A DNA stretch of 64,000 nucleotides from Urechidicola croceus (GTDB lineage Bacteria; Bacteroidota; Bacteroidia; Flavobacteriales; Flavobacteriaceae): assembly GCF_001761325.1 (NCBI RefSeq), contig NZ_CP017478.1, positions 2,935,501 to 2,999,500 of the forward strand. The letters run 5' to 3'. A program made the translations under genes and the position numbers. Position 1 is the stretch's first letter, and the number at the start of each line of letters is the position of its first letter. The notes beneath the pieces are model-generated. The model did not search any database. It saw only the letters and a list, made by a program, of their open reading frames with translations, and was not told the origin of the DNA. This document shows, one piece after another, positions 10,705-19,356 of the stretch.

Positions 10705-10809
10705 ACTTGTTAATTTAAGTTAGTTATATTGTTCTTATTCAAACAAAATTAATTAAGTGCAATTTAACTAAAAATTAACAAATATTACATGATTGAATTA
10801 AAATTTACG

Positions 10810-10819
10810 CAAACGTTTG
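10810..10819. promoter_or_regulatory. Possible LacI-type operator, palindrome CAAACGTTTG
   Basis: A perfect 10-bp palindrome lies about 105 bp upstream of the susC start of the trehalose locus. The central ACGT with flanking A and T tracts resembles LacI-family operators. No LacI-type regulator gene is in the window; the local regulator is of the AraC type. The match is short and could be chance. Confidence 0.3.
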
Positions 10820-10825
10820 AGTATG

Positions 10826-10905
10826 CTATTTTATCACTTTTTGATAGAATAGTTTAAGGTATTCTTTATTTTGGTATTTTTCTATCAAAAAAAATGATAA
10901 AATAG
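10826..10905. promoter_or_regulatory. Duplicated operator-like motif in opposite orientations upstream of susC
   Basis: CTATTTTATCA, 5-7 bases (mostly T), then TGATAG occurs at 10826-10847 on the plus strand and again at 10882-10905 on the minus strand. The two copies share almost every position and face each other, with about 34 bp between them. The first copy is also part of a wider inverted repeat, CTATTTTATC/GATAGAATAG. They fill the 282-bp gap between the trehalase stop and the susC start, where a promoter and regulator sites for susCD are expected. The regulator is unknown. Confidence 0.4.
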
Positions 10906-10986
10906 TATTAATTAAAGGAGGTTAATGAGGTCGGTTTTAATTGTTGTAAATTGATATTTTGTTTTGTGATTAAAATAAAAAGTAGC

Positions 10987-12807
10987 CTAATCTTTTAATA
11001 AATATAGTCCAAGTTGAAACGATGCGTTCATCCATCCAAAACCTTCTTGCGTTATGTATTCAAACTCGGTACCTACATTTCCATATTCAGTAAAAACTTT
11101 ATGGGTAGCATCTACAACATCATATTTTTCAGGAACAGTACCATTATAATCAGTGGCATTTTGGGCAATCATATGAAGCCATTTTTCTATTAAATCAAGG
11201 ACTTCTTTTTCATAACCATAGTGAAGTAGCCCTTTCCATATTAACATTTGATGAGGTGCCCAACCATATGGATAGTCCCATTGACGTTGTGGATTGTTTT
11301 CATCAACTATTCCTCTAGATTCTTTTGTGCAACTTACAACTCCGCCTTTTTCTATGAGTTTTGGAAGAATATTTACTACTAGTTTTTCTGCTTGTTCTTT
11401 TGAGCATATTTTTGCCCAAAGGGGATAAAAAGTTGTTGCAGAAATAAATATTTCTTGCTTTTTAGTTTCAATATTATAATCGTAATAAATGCCATCCTCA
11501 TTATTCCAAAGATATTTATTGATTAATTCTTTTCTTTTTCCTGATTTTTCTAACCAATACTCGGAAGAGTATTTTTTTCCTTTTGAAGAAATGAATGTGC
11601 CGTCAAAATATGTTGAGATAATTTCAGCAAAATCGGTTTCGTATTTATATAGGAGTGAATTTAAATCTACTGTGTTAAGCGAAGCACATTTATCTTCCAA
11701 TCTGTTAGAGGTGTCATGACCACTTTCACGCAAACTTCTATCGTGTATAAAATAGATATCTAATTCCTTGTCTATAATTTCACGTGAAGCATATTTAGTT
11801 TCGAATTCATCTAAAGATAAATTATGCTTTTTTGCAAATACAGATAAAATACTTTTAAAATGCCCTTCTTCTGTTTCGGGAGGCATTCCTATTCCTTCTG
11901 CATAATAACGATTTAGTCCATTTTCGGTTAATCGTTTTCCATCAACCATCCAGACAGTTTCATATTCTTTAATAGCGGTATTCAATCGTTCTTTTAACCA
12001 ATCAATATTTTTTTCTTTGCTATTTTCAAAAACTTCTTTAATTAAGGAGGAGAAAAATGGAGGTTGTGTTCTAGTAAGGTAATAACTTCTATTGGCATTT
12101 AAAATTTTTCCATAGTGTTGAATTTGATAGTCAAAATTATCAGCCATTGCTTTGGCAAGATGTGTTTTTCCATCAATCATCAAACCGATGGATTCAAAAT
12201 AACTATCCCAACCATACATTTCGTTAAATCGACCTCCAGGAACCACAAATGGTATACCTTTTATATCACCATTTCTATTTTCTAATGCTAATGAAAGTAT
12301 TCCGGGTTTGTTGTTAATCGATAAAACGTATTCTGGAGTTATAATTTCTGGAAGAATTTCTACTTTTATATTTCCAATTTCATTTGCAACTTTCACAAAA
12401 TATTTTTGCGCTAATGTATCACCAAAAGGAACATAGATTATTTTTTCTGTGCTTTCGGATTTTTCATCTTGCACTATTTTTTCAATTCCTTCTTTGTCAA
12501 TAGTTCTTGTTAATCCATCCCAAAAATAATCTCTAATCATTCTTGAGATTCGATCAAATGGTGGTTCTTCGATTTTTGAAAGTGGAATAATAGTTTCAGT
12601 TTTACCTTCATTTTTAGCAATGACTAATTCTTGCAGTAGATTTGATAAATGATAAGTTCCGTTAACTAAATATGATTTTCCTTCAGTTGAAATTAATTCA
12701 AATTTCTGAGGACCTTTATCTTCAATTGTAATTTTTTTATCACCATCAGTATCTTCTTGTAATAATAACATTTGAAGATTTGTTTCTATATTAACTTTGA
12801 ACTGCAT
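10987..12807 (-). CDS. Neutral trehalase, GH37, with N-terminal calcium-loop segment
   Basis: This 606-residue enzyme hydrolyses trehalose to two glucose. Both GH37 signatures are present, PGGRFNEMYGWDSYF and QWDYPYGWAP. So are the likely catalytic Asp in RESGHDTSNR and the catalytic Glu in TQEGFGWMNAS. The N-terminus has an EF-hand-like loop, DTDGDKKITIEDKGP (D19, D21, D23 to D30), which matches the calcium-binding segment of fungal neutral trehalases such as yeast Nth1, as does the HDTSNR form of the catalytic motif. There is no signal peptide, so it should act in the cytoplasm on imported trehalose. It overlaps the MFS transporter gene by 17 bp and is the last gene of the araC-acylase-MFS-trehalase run. 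The function call is strong; the calcium dependence is inferred. Confidence 0.93.
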   Translation of the reverse strand: MQFKVNIETNLQMLLLQEDTDGDKKITIEDKGPQKFELISTEGKSYLVNGTYHLSNLLQELVIAKNEGKTETIIPLSKIEEPPFDRISRMIRDYFWDGLTRTIDKEGIEKIVQDEKSESTEKIIYVPFGDTLAQKYFVKVANEIGNIKVEILPEIITPEYVLSINNKPGILSLALENRNGDIKGIPFVVPGGRFNEMYGWDSYFESIGLMIDGKTHLAKAMADNFDYQIQHYGKILNANRSYYLTRTQPPFFSSLIKEVFENSKEKNIDWLKERLNTAIKEYETVWMVDGKRLTENGLNRYYAEGIGMPPETEEGHFKSILSVFAKKHNLSLDEFETKYASREIIDKELDIYFIHDRSLRESGHDTSNRLEDKCASLNTVDLNSLLYKYETDFAEIISTYFDGTFISSKGKKYSSEYWLEKSGKRKELINKYLWNNEDGIYYDYNIETKKQEIFISATTFYPLWAKICSKEQAEKLVVNILPKLIEKGGVVSCTKESRGIVDENNPQRQWDYPYGWAPHQMLIWKGLLHYGYEKEVLDLIEKWLHMIAQNATDYNGTVPEKYDVVDATHKVFTEYGNVGTEFEYITQEGFGWMNASFQLGLYLLKD

Positions 12808-14026
12808 TGGCTTTGTTTTTTATTAATTTTTGAATAATTAAGACAGAAATAATTAATAAAATAATTGGAATTATCAAGAAATAAAAGGCATTTACACCTC
12901 CAACTTTTTCAAATAAAGTTCCAACAATTCTAGAGCCTAAAGTGCCGCCCAATGCTGAGGAAATAATGATCAATCCTGACATGGGTGAATGTAAGTTTTT
13001 TGATAAATTACTAAGTACGGCAGAGTTTAATAATGGATAAATAGGTGCAATAAGTAATCCAATCAAAGGTAAAACGAATCCTAAAAATGGAATTTCTGAA
13101 AGTTTTGATAAGGTTGTAACATCTCCATCAGTTTTTAATTGGGGTAATACGCTTAAGAGTAAAATAATGGATAGGGCAGCACAACCAATTACAATTTTCA
13201 CCCAAGAAATTCTTTTTGTTAACCAACCGGCTATAAACCTTCCGATAGCCAAAGAAATTGCTAAAATTGAGGCCATTTGGACACTTAATTTTTCAGAAAA
13301 AGAAAATATTTTTTCATTAAATCTCGGTAACCAAGTCATTACACCTTGCTCGATCATCACAAAGAAAAAGGCAGAACATATAAACACTAATACTAGTGGA
13401 ATTACAATTAATGAAATAGAATTTTTGATATCTTCTTTCCAATCACTTCCACTTGTTTCTGCATCTATCTGTATGTTTGAAAATGCAAGAAATAAAAATG
13501 ATGCCAAAATTAAAACGGCTAATAAAAGATATACTCTAAGCCATGCGTCTGGATTTGTATCCGAATAAAAGGCAGGGAATAAAAAATAAGCACTTGCTAT
13601 TCCAACCATAAAGAATCCTTCTATCGAACTCATTAAAGCTGAATGCTCTTTTGAATCATTAGTAATTACTCCAATTAAACTATAAACAGATAATTTTATC
13701 AATGCAAAACTCACTCCGACAGTTAAAAACATCAATTTAGCAGACCAAAAGCTGTTTCCGTAATACATGCCTAAACATCCGAAGAAAACGATAGCGAGTG
13801 CAATTAGCATTCCTTTTTTATATCCAAGTCTTGGTAAGAAAGATGCTATGAAAAAAGAAACGATTGCAATAGGTAAATCTTTAAACGCTTCTAATATTGA
13901 AGCGCTAGACTCTGTAACACCATATACATTTATAGATTTTGATATAACAATCCCCACACTATTCAGTAGGATTGCAAACACAAAATAGTTAAGGTATAGT
14001 GCAATTTTTATTGATGAATTCTTCAT
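12791..14026 (-). CDS. MFS sugar transporter, probably trehalose importer
   Basis: The 411-residue protein is almost entirely hydrophobic, with about 12 membrane segments and a hydrophilic stretch near residues 188-200 (IDAETSGSDWKEDIK) between the two halves. This is the major facilitator fold, most like FucP-type sugar permeases. Its gene overlaps the cytoplasmic trehalase gene by 17 bp and follows the acylase gene by 6 bp. The likely job is to move intact trehalose, or a related disaccharide, from the periplasm to the cytoplasm. The substrate is inferred from context only. Confidence 0.85.
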   Translation of the reverse strand: MKNSSIKIALYLNYFVFAILLNSVGIVISKSINVYGVTESSASILEAFKDLPIAIVSFFIASFLPRLGYKKGMLIALAIVFFGCLGMYYGNSFWSAKLMFLTVGVSFALIKLSVYSLIGVITNDSKEHSALMSSIEGFFMVGIASAYFLFPAFYSDTNPDAWLRVYLLLAVLILASFLFLAFSNIQIDAETSGSDWKEDIKNSISLIVIPLVLVFICSAFFFVMIEQGVMTWLPRFNEKIFSFSEKLSVQMASILAISLAIGRFIAGWLTKRISWVKIVIGCAALSIILLLSVLPQLKTDGDVTTLSKLSEIPFLGFVLPLIGLLIAPIYPLLNSAVLSNLSKNLHSPMSGLIIISSALGGTLGSRIVGTLFEKVGGVNAFYFLIIPIILLIISVLIIQKLIKNKANAVQS

Positions 14027-14032
14027 GTTTAG

Positions 14033-16411
14033 TTAGTTTATTGATGTTAAAATGAGTTTGGTAGAAACTTTTTCAATTTCTTCTTTATTCATTCTCATTT
14101 TTCGAAATTCTCCATTAGCAAACATTTCAGCTTGATCTCGATAATGTTTACTTAAAGGATTTCCAGAATTTCCTGTTGGTAAGATACTCCAACTATTATC
14201 AACATCTGAAAAATCTACAATTCGTCGTGTAGATGGTCCTGCATGAATGTTATAAGTTGCGTCTAGAGTATAGTCGTTTATTTGTTGATTTAGAACTTCA
14301 TTTGCTCCATCAATATCATATGTGCCAACATTAAAGTATGTTTTTAAAGTTTGAACACTTCCTAACGGATGTGTGTGTTCAACTTTATGTACTCGATTCC
14401 AAGTCCAAGAATTAACATCTGTTCCAAGTTGCTTTTCGAGAGAAGAAACAGTTTCTGAAAATGATTTTTTAAAAATATCTGATTTCACTTCTTTTTCATT
14501 GGTATTAATATTATCCCACCAAATTGATTCCTCTTTTCGAACTTGTTGAGCAATCATTCTTTTCATGATGTGCGTATTTACAAAATCAAAAAATACTTCT
14601 TTGGTTATTTCATCTTCAAATGTATTTCTCATAAATAAGAATACAAACCGACTATAAATAGTCGCTCCAATACTTGATTTAACAAAGTTTCCATCCCAAT
14701 TTTCAAGAATTTTTATTGATTCTATTTCATTTTCAGTTTTTGATGCTGACTTTACCTCTGAAACTATAATTTTAGAAAGTTCTTCGGCGACTAATGATTT
14801 TGAGTCATTCAACATTTTTTTATAATCATCAACATCAAAATCATTTTTTTCTTCTAATAATTGAACGGTTCTTTTGGCTCTATCTTCAGGTAAATAATAT
14901 CCAGGATATAACATTCCAGCAATTGAATCAGGCTGATTGTTATTGGAATATACATAATTCCATGGTGGATTATGTGCTTGGGGGTTTTGACTAAAATCTA
15001 AATATTCTTCAATTTCGTCTTTTCCATTTGTTCCGTTTAAAACAAATTTTGGATTTGCTTTTTCTGGTAATTTATATAGTTTTCCTGCTGCGATCCATGA
15101 AATGTTTCCATTATTATCACCATACATGACATTTAATCCTGGTGCATGTATTAAAGAAACACCACTTTTAAACTCTCCAACATTGTTTGCGTGAGACATT
15201 TTGTATATAGCTTCTAATATTTTATTTGGGGTTTTGGTGTAAATCCATGACATGGCAAGGGGTTTTTTAGACTCTAAACCTTTTATAGCATCATTTATTA
15301 ACGGACCATGAATTGAACTTTTAACTTTAAACTCTATGTTTTCAGTATCTTTTACAGTAATTATTTTATTTGATATTTTATATGGTTTATAACCGTTAAT
15401 AGTCTTGTATTTTGAATTGTCTGTTGGGTGATTTTCTTCTTGATAGAAATCTAAATCGTCATTTTCAAACATGGTTAATCCATAGGCATATTCACGATTG
15501 TGTTGAAGTAAAGGAAATGGAACTCCGCCAAGATAATAACCATAACTTTCAAAGTCAGGTGTTTTGATATGTGCTTCGTACCAAACGGAAGGTGAGGAAT
15601 ATCCAATATGTGGATCATTTGCAAATAAAACCTTGCCATTTTTTGCTTTTTCAGAAGCAACTACCCAACTATTGCTACCAATAAATGCTGGAATTGGTGA
15701 TTTGCCTTGAATTTTGGCAACTTCACGTGCAATAATTGAATTTGTGTTATTATAATTTTTTATCAATGTTGAATTTGGATTAATGTCAATTCCTAATTCT
15801 TTGATATATTCATTTCCTAATTTTGCTTGTAAACTACTTAGTATTGGGTCAGTTTTATATGCCATTGCAAAACTAAATGCCATATAGCCAATGATATTGT
15901 GAACGTCATTTAATGTAAATTCTTTTTTATCTATTCCAAGTATGTAAAATTCTATTGGTGTTTTTCCTTCTATAATGTATTGATTGATTCCATCTAAATA
16001 GGCCATTGATAGTTTGTATGTTTCACTATTTTTATCAAAACTATCAACGGTTTTTTGAGAATATTCATCGATGCCTAATGTGATGTTGAATTTATCATTT
16101 TCAATTGCCACTTCACCAAATATTTCTGATAATTTTCCTGGAGCGATACGGCGTAAAAGTTCCATTTGCCATAAACGATCTTGAGCATGTACATACCCTA
16201 AAGTTTTTATAGCGTCTGTTTCATTTTTAGCATAAATGTGAGGAATTCCGTAGTCGTCAAAATATACATCAGTAGTAGATTGTAGCCCTTGTAAATTAAT
16301 ATTGCCTTCGTATGTAGGTTTTAAATTATTTACAAAAAAGTAGCCAGTAATAATTAACATTAAAAAAAACACAACGAGTATTTTTAATAGTGTTAGAATT
16401 CGTTTTTTCAT
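14033..16411 (-). CDS. Penicillin acylase family protein (peptidase S45, Ntn hydrolase)
   Basis: The 792-residue precursor has an N-terminal membrane or signal segment (about residues 7-27). The alpha-chain region carries TDVYFDDYGIPHIYAKNETDA and HAQDRLWQMELLRR. The self-cleavage site is GSNSWVV, where Ser246 would become the N-terminal nucleophile of the beta chain. DPHIGYSSPSVWYEAH and a C-terminal GPSTRRIVDFSD further match S45 acylases. Family members remove acyl groups from penicillin G, N-acyl homoserine lactones and other amides. It is probably periplasmic after maturation. Its place between araC and the sugar transporter suggests an acylated substrate handled by this locus, but nothing in the sequence names it. 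Confidence 0.9.
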   Translation of the reverse strand: MKKRILTLLKILVVFFLMLIITGYFFVNNLKPTYEGNINLQGLQSTTDVYFDDYGIPHIYAKNETDAIKTLGYVHAQDRLWQMELLRRIAPGKLSEIFGEVAIENDKFNITLGIDEYSQKTVDSFDKNSETYKLSMAYLDGINQYIIEGKTPIEFYILGIDKKEFTLNDVHNIIGYMAFSFAMAYKTDPILSSLQAKLGNEYIKELGIDINPNSTLIKNYNNTNSIIAREVAKIQGKSPIPAFIGSNSWVVASEKAKNGKVLFANDPHIGYSSPSVWYEAHIKTPDFESYGYYLGGVPFPLLQHNREYAYGLTMFENDDLDFYQEENHPTDNSKYKTINGYKPYKISNKIITVKDTENIEFKVKSSIHGPLINDAIKGLESKKPLAMSWIYTKTPNKILEAIYKMSHANNVGEFKSGVSLIHAPGLNVMYGDNNGNISWIAAGKLYKLPEKANPKFVLNGTNGKDEIEEYLDFSQNPQAHNPPWNYVYSNNNQPDSIAGMLYPGYYLPEDRAKRTVQLLEEKNDFDVDDYKKMLNDSKSLVAEELSKIIVSEVKSASKTENEIESIKILENWDGNFVKSSIGATIYSRFVFLFMRNTFEDEITKEVFFDFVNTHIMKRMIAQQVRKEESIWWDNINTNEKEVKSDIFKKSFSETVSSLEKQLGTDVNSWTWNRVHKVEHTHPLGSVQTLKTYFNVGTYDIDGANEVLNQQINDYTLDATYNIHAGPSTRRIVDFSDVDNSWSILPTGNSGNPLSKHYRDQAEMFANGEFRKMRMNKEEIEKVSTKLILTSIN

Positions 16412-16432
16412 CAGTTAAGTATATAAGGTAAC

Positions 16433-17323
16433 TTAAAGTACCCGTTTAATTCCTTCGAAATTTTTGCGATATTCAGTAGGGGTACAGCCTCGACTGTTTT
16501 TAAAATTACGATTAAAATTTGCTAAATTATTAAATCCGCTTTTATAAGCAATTTCAGAAATGCTTAATTCTTTTTCAATTAACCACCTAGATGCATACCC
16601 AATTCTTAAATCATTTAAATATTCCACAAATGTTTTTCCTGTCCGTTTTTTAATAAATCGGCTAAATGAAACTTCAGTCATATTAACCATTTGAGCAACA
16701 TCCTTGACTTTAATTTTAGTTTCAAAATTGTCGCGAATATATTCATAAACAAGTTTGATTTTTTCACTATTGTAAAAGTCATCATTATTAGAGTTTATTG
16801 AGTTTGAACTCAATAATCGCTGATTTCTTGAAGTAGCTAAATCATTTAATAAGGAAAGTAATTCAATGAAATAATCAATTCCGTTTAATCGAGAAATTTT
16901 TAAAAATCTAGGTTTCAGTTGTTCTGCCGTTTCAGTTGAAAAAACAATTCCTTGTGATGCTCGTTCAAACATATCTCTGATAGGTTTCATAATTCTTCTT
17001 GACAAAAAAGTATTATGAAATAAGTCATTGTGAAATTGAATTGTTACTTCATGTATATCTTTATTGGTGCAATTATGTAATTTCCAGCCATGAATAATAT
17101 TTGACCCAACAAGAACTAGTTCAATAGGTTCTTCTAATTCTTCAACACTATCACCAACAAAACGCTTAAGACCTTTACAATTAATGATAAAATTTATTTC
17201 ATATTCAGGATGGAAATGAATTGGGAATTCAAAATCTTCTTTAACTCTATCGAAAACTAAAAAACAATCCTGCGAAGAAATTGGTGTTATCTCGCGATGT
17301 ACATTTGCAATATTGAATTCCAT
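16433..17323 (-). CDS. AraC-family transcriptional regulator with cupin sensor domain
   Basis: The 296-residue protein has an N-terminal cupin-like sensor domain (residues about 10-120, with FPIHFHPEYEINFII) and a C-terminal double helix-turn-helix of the AraC type (about 190-290: VKDVAQMVNMTEVSFSRFIK, then ISEIAYKSGFNNLANFNRNF and GCTPTEYRK). It is the first gene of the minus-strand trehalose run, 21 bp ahead of the acylase gene. It is also divergent from the symporter-GH130-epimerase operon at 17501. It could control either or both loci, and the palindromes in the 177-bp intergenic region are candidate sites. Confidence 0.93.
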   Translation of the reverse strand: MEFNIANVHREITPISSQDCFLVFDRVKEDFEFPIHFHPEYEINFIINCKGLKRFVGDSVEELEEPIELVLVGSNIIHGWKLHNCTNKDIHEVTIQFHNDLFHNTFLSRRIMKPIRDMFERASQGIVFSTETAEQLKPRFLKISRLNGIDYFIELLSLLNDLATSRNQRLLSSNSINSNNDDFYNSEKIKLVYEYIRDNFETKIKVKDVAQMVNMTEVSFSRFIKKRTGKTFVEYLNDLRIGYASRWLIEKELSISEIAYKSGFNNLANFNRNFKNSRGCTPTEYRKNFEGIKRVL

Positions 17324-17441
17324 ACTTGTAAATATTTGTAATAATATATTGTATAATTGATAAAATAATACTAATAAATTGTAAATATAGTATGTAGGTT
17401 TGTTTTTTAATAATTTTTAATGTTAAAAAGGTATATTTGAG

Positions 17442-17478
17442 AAATATTTAAATGTTTAAATATTTGTTAATTAACAAA
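17442..17478. promoter_or_regulatory. Two adjoining palindromes between araC and the symporter operon
   Basis: AAATATTTAAA, TG, TTTAAATATTT is a perfect 11-bp inverted repeat (17442-17465). It runs straight into a second perfect palindrome, TTTGTTAATTAACAAA (17463-17478). They lie 22 bp upstream of the symporter start and between two divergent operons, where operator or promoter sequences are expected. AT-rich DNA makes such palindromes easier to find by chance. Confidence 0.4.
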
Positions 17479-17500
17479 CTAACTAATTTAGAACTAACTT

Positions 17501-19339
17501 ATGAAATTACTGCATACTATTGATATTATAATTATTTTAATTTATTTAATTACAATTGTGGTTATCGGACTTGTGCTTCGAAAAAGAGCACAAAGAAGTA
17601 AAGATGATTATTTATTGGGAGGAAAATCTATTCCTTGGTATATGTTAGGGCTGTCAAATGCTTCAGGAATGTTTGATATTTCTGGAACGATATGGCTTGT
17701 AACATTGATGTTTGTTTATGGGATAAAAAGTGCTTGGATACCATGGTTATGGCCAGTTTTTAATCAAATATTTTTAATGGTTTACCTTTCAAAATGGTTG
17801 AGAAGGTCTAATGCGACAACTGGAGCAGAGTGGATAGGAACCCGATTTGGATTTGGTAAAGGAGCAAAAATGTCACATATAATTGTAGTGGTTTTTGCTT
17901 TGGTAGTTTGTTTAGGATATTTGGCTTATGGGTTTATAGGTTTGGGTAAATTTGTGGAGATTTTTGTACCATGGGAATTGGTAAGTAATTATATACCTTT
18001 TGAAGTTTCTCCTGAATATGTTCCTCATTTTTATGGAACTATGTTCACGATTTTTGCTGTATTTTATTCATTACTTGGAGGGATGTCGGGTATTGTTTGG
18101 GCCGATGTTGTTCAATTTGCAATAATGACTATTGCTGCTTTGGTTATAGGCTATCTAGGATGGCAAGCAGTTGGAACTGGAGGTTTAAATGTTCCTGATG
18201 GTTGGATGAGTCCATTTAGTGGTGGTTTAGATATGGATTGGAATACCATTATTCCTGAAGTAACTGATAAAATACAAAGTGATGGATATGGTTTGTTTAC
18301 GTATTTATTATTAATGATGTTGTTTAAAGGGATATTGGTGAGTGTTGCTGGGCCAGCGCCAACTTATGATATGCAAAAAATATTATCAACCAAATCGCCA
18401 GCGGAAGCGGCAAAAATGAGCGGATTTGTTTCGGTAATATTAATGCCAATTAGATATTTAATGATTGCAGGATTTGCTGCATTGGCATTGATTTATTACG
18501 ATAAATTAGATTTGTTGAATTCAACGGGTAATATTGATTTTGAATTAATATTGCCAACAGCAATTAAAGAATTTGTACCTGTTGGATTATTAGGTTTGTT
18601 ATTAGCAGGTTTAATAGCTGCCTTTATGTCAACTTTTGCTGGAACTTTAAATGCTGCTCAAGCCTATTTGGTTAATGATATCTATTTGAAATATACCAAG
18701 CCAAATGCAAGTACTAATCAAATAAAAAACATGAATTATATCACAGGAATAGTTGTGGTTGTAGTTAGTATAGTTTTAGGTTTATTTGCAGAAAATGTAA
18801 ATGCAATATTAAATATTATTGTTTCGGTACTTTATGGAAGTTATGTTGGGGCAAATATTTTAAAATGGCATTGGTGGAGATTTAATGGAGAGGGGTTTTT
18901 CTGGGGAATGGTTGCTGGATTAGCTTCAGCTTATATAGTACCAACATTCTTATTTCCAGATGTAAATGAATTGTACTTATTCCCAATTTTATTGATAGTA
19001 TCTCTAATAGGAAGTATTATAGGTACTTACTCAGCGCCACCAACTGAAGAAAATGTATTAAAAGACTTTTATAAAAATGTGAGACCTTGGGGATTTTGGA
19101 AACCAATTCATGATAAATTGGTTGCTGAAGATTCAGCATTTAAGAAGAATGAAAGTTTTGGAATGGATATGTTCAATGTAGCAGTTGGTATTGTTGCTCA
19201 AACTACATTGGTAATTATACCTATGTATATCATTTTTAGACAAGATGTACCAGTATATATAGGAATCGCAATATTAATAGTATGTGTTTTCTTATTGAAA
19301 AAATTCTGGTGGAATAAATTAGAGGAGAAATTAGATTAA
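17501..19339 (+). CDS. Sodium/solute symporter (SSS family), probable mannobiose importer
   Basis: The 612-residue protein has about 13-14 membrane segments and the SSS/SGLT-type start (IYLITIVVIGLVLRKRAQRSKDDYLLGGKSIPWYMLGLSN). A conserved SGTIWLV region follows, and later GLIAAFMSTFAGTLNAAQAYLVND. Members use the sodium gradient to import sugars and other solutes across the inner membrane. The gene is 17 bp ahead of a GH130 phosphorylase and a cellobiose 2-epimerase gene, so the cargo is most likely beta-1,4-mannobiose or another beta-mannosyl disaccharide. The substrate is inferred from the neighbours. Confidence 0.9.
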   Translation: MKLLHTIDIIIILIYLITIVVIGLVLRKRAQRSKDDYLLGGKSIPWYMLGLSNASGMFDISGTIWLVTLMFVYGIKSAWIPWLWPVFNQIFLMVYLSKWLRRSNATTGAEWIGTRFGFGKGAKMSHIIVVVFALVVCLGYLAYGFIGLGKFVEIFVPWELVSNYIPFEVSPEYVPHFYGTMFTIFAVFYSLLGGMSGIVWADVVQFAIMTIAALVIGYLGWQAVGTGGLNVPDGWMSPFSGGLDMDWNTIIPEVTDKIQSDGYGLFTYLLLMMLFKGILVSVAGPAPTYDMQKILSTKSPAEAAKMSGFVSVILMPIRYLMIAGFAALALIYYDKLDLLNSTGNIDFELILPTAIKEFVPVGLLGLLLAGLIAAFMSTFAGTLNAAQAYLVNDIYLKYTKPNASTNQIKNMNYITGIVVVVVSIVLGLFAENVNAILNIIVSVLYGSYVGANILKWHWWRFNGEGFFWGMVAGLASAYIVPTFLFPDVNELYLFPILLIVSLIGSIIGTYSAPPTEENVLKDFYKNVRPWGFWKPIHDKLVAEDSAFKKNESFGMDMFNVAVGIVAQTTLVIIPMYIIFRQDVPVYIGIAILIVCVFLLKKFWWNKLEEKLD

Positions 19340-19356
19340 CCATATATAAATTATAG

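Noticed and set aside
13167-13568. 133-codon plus-strand open frame
   Set aside because: It is antisense to the MFS transporter gene and has no recognisable features.
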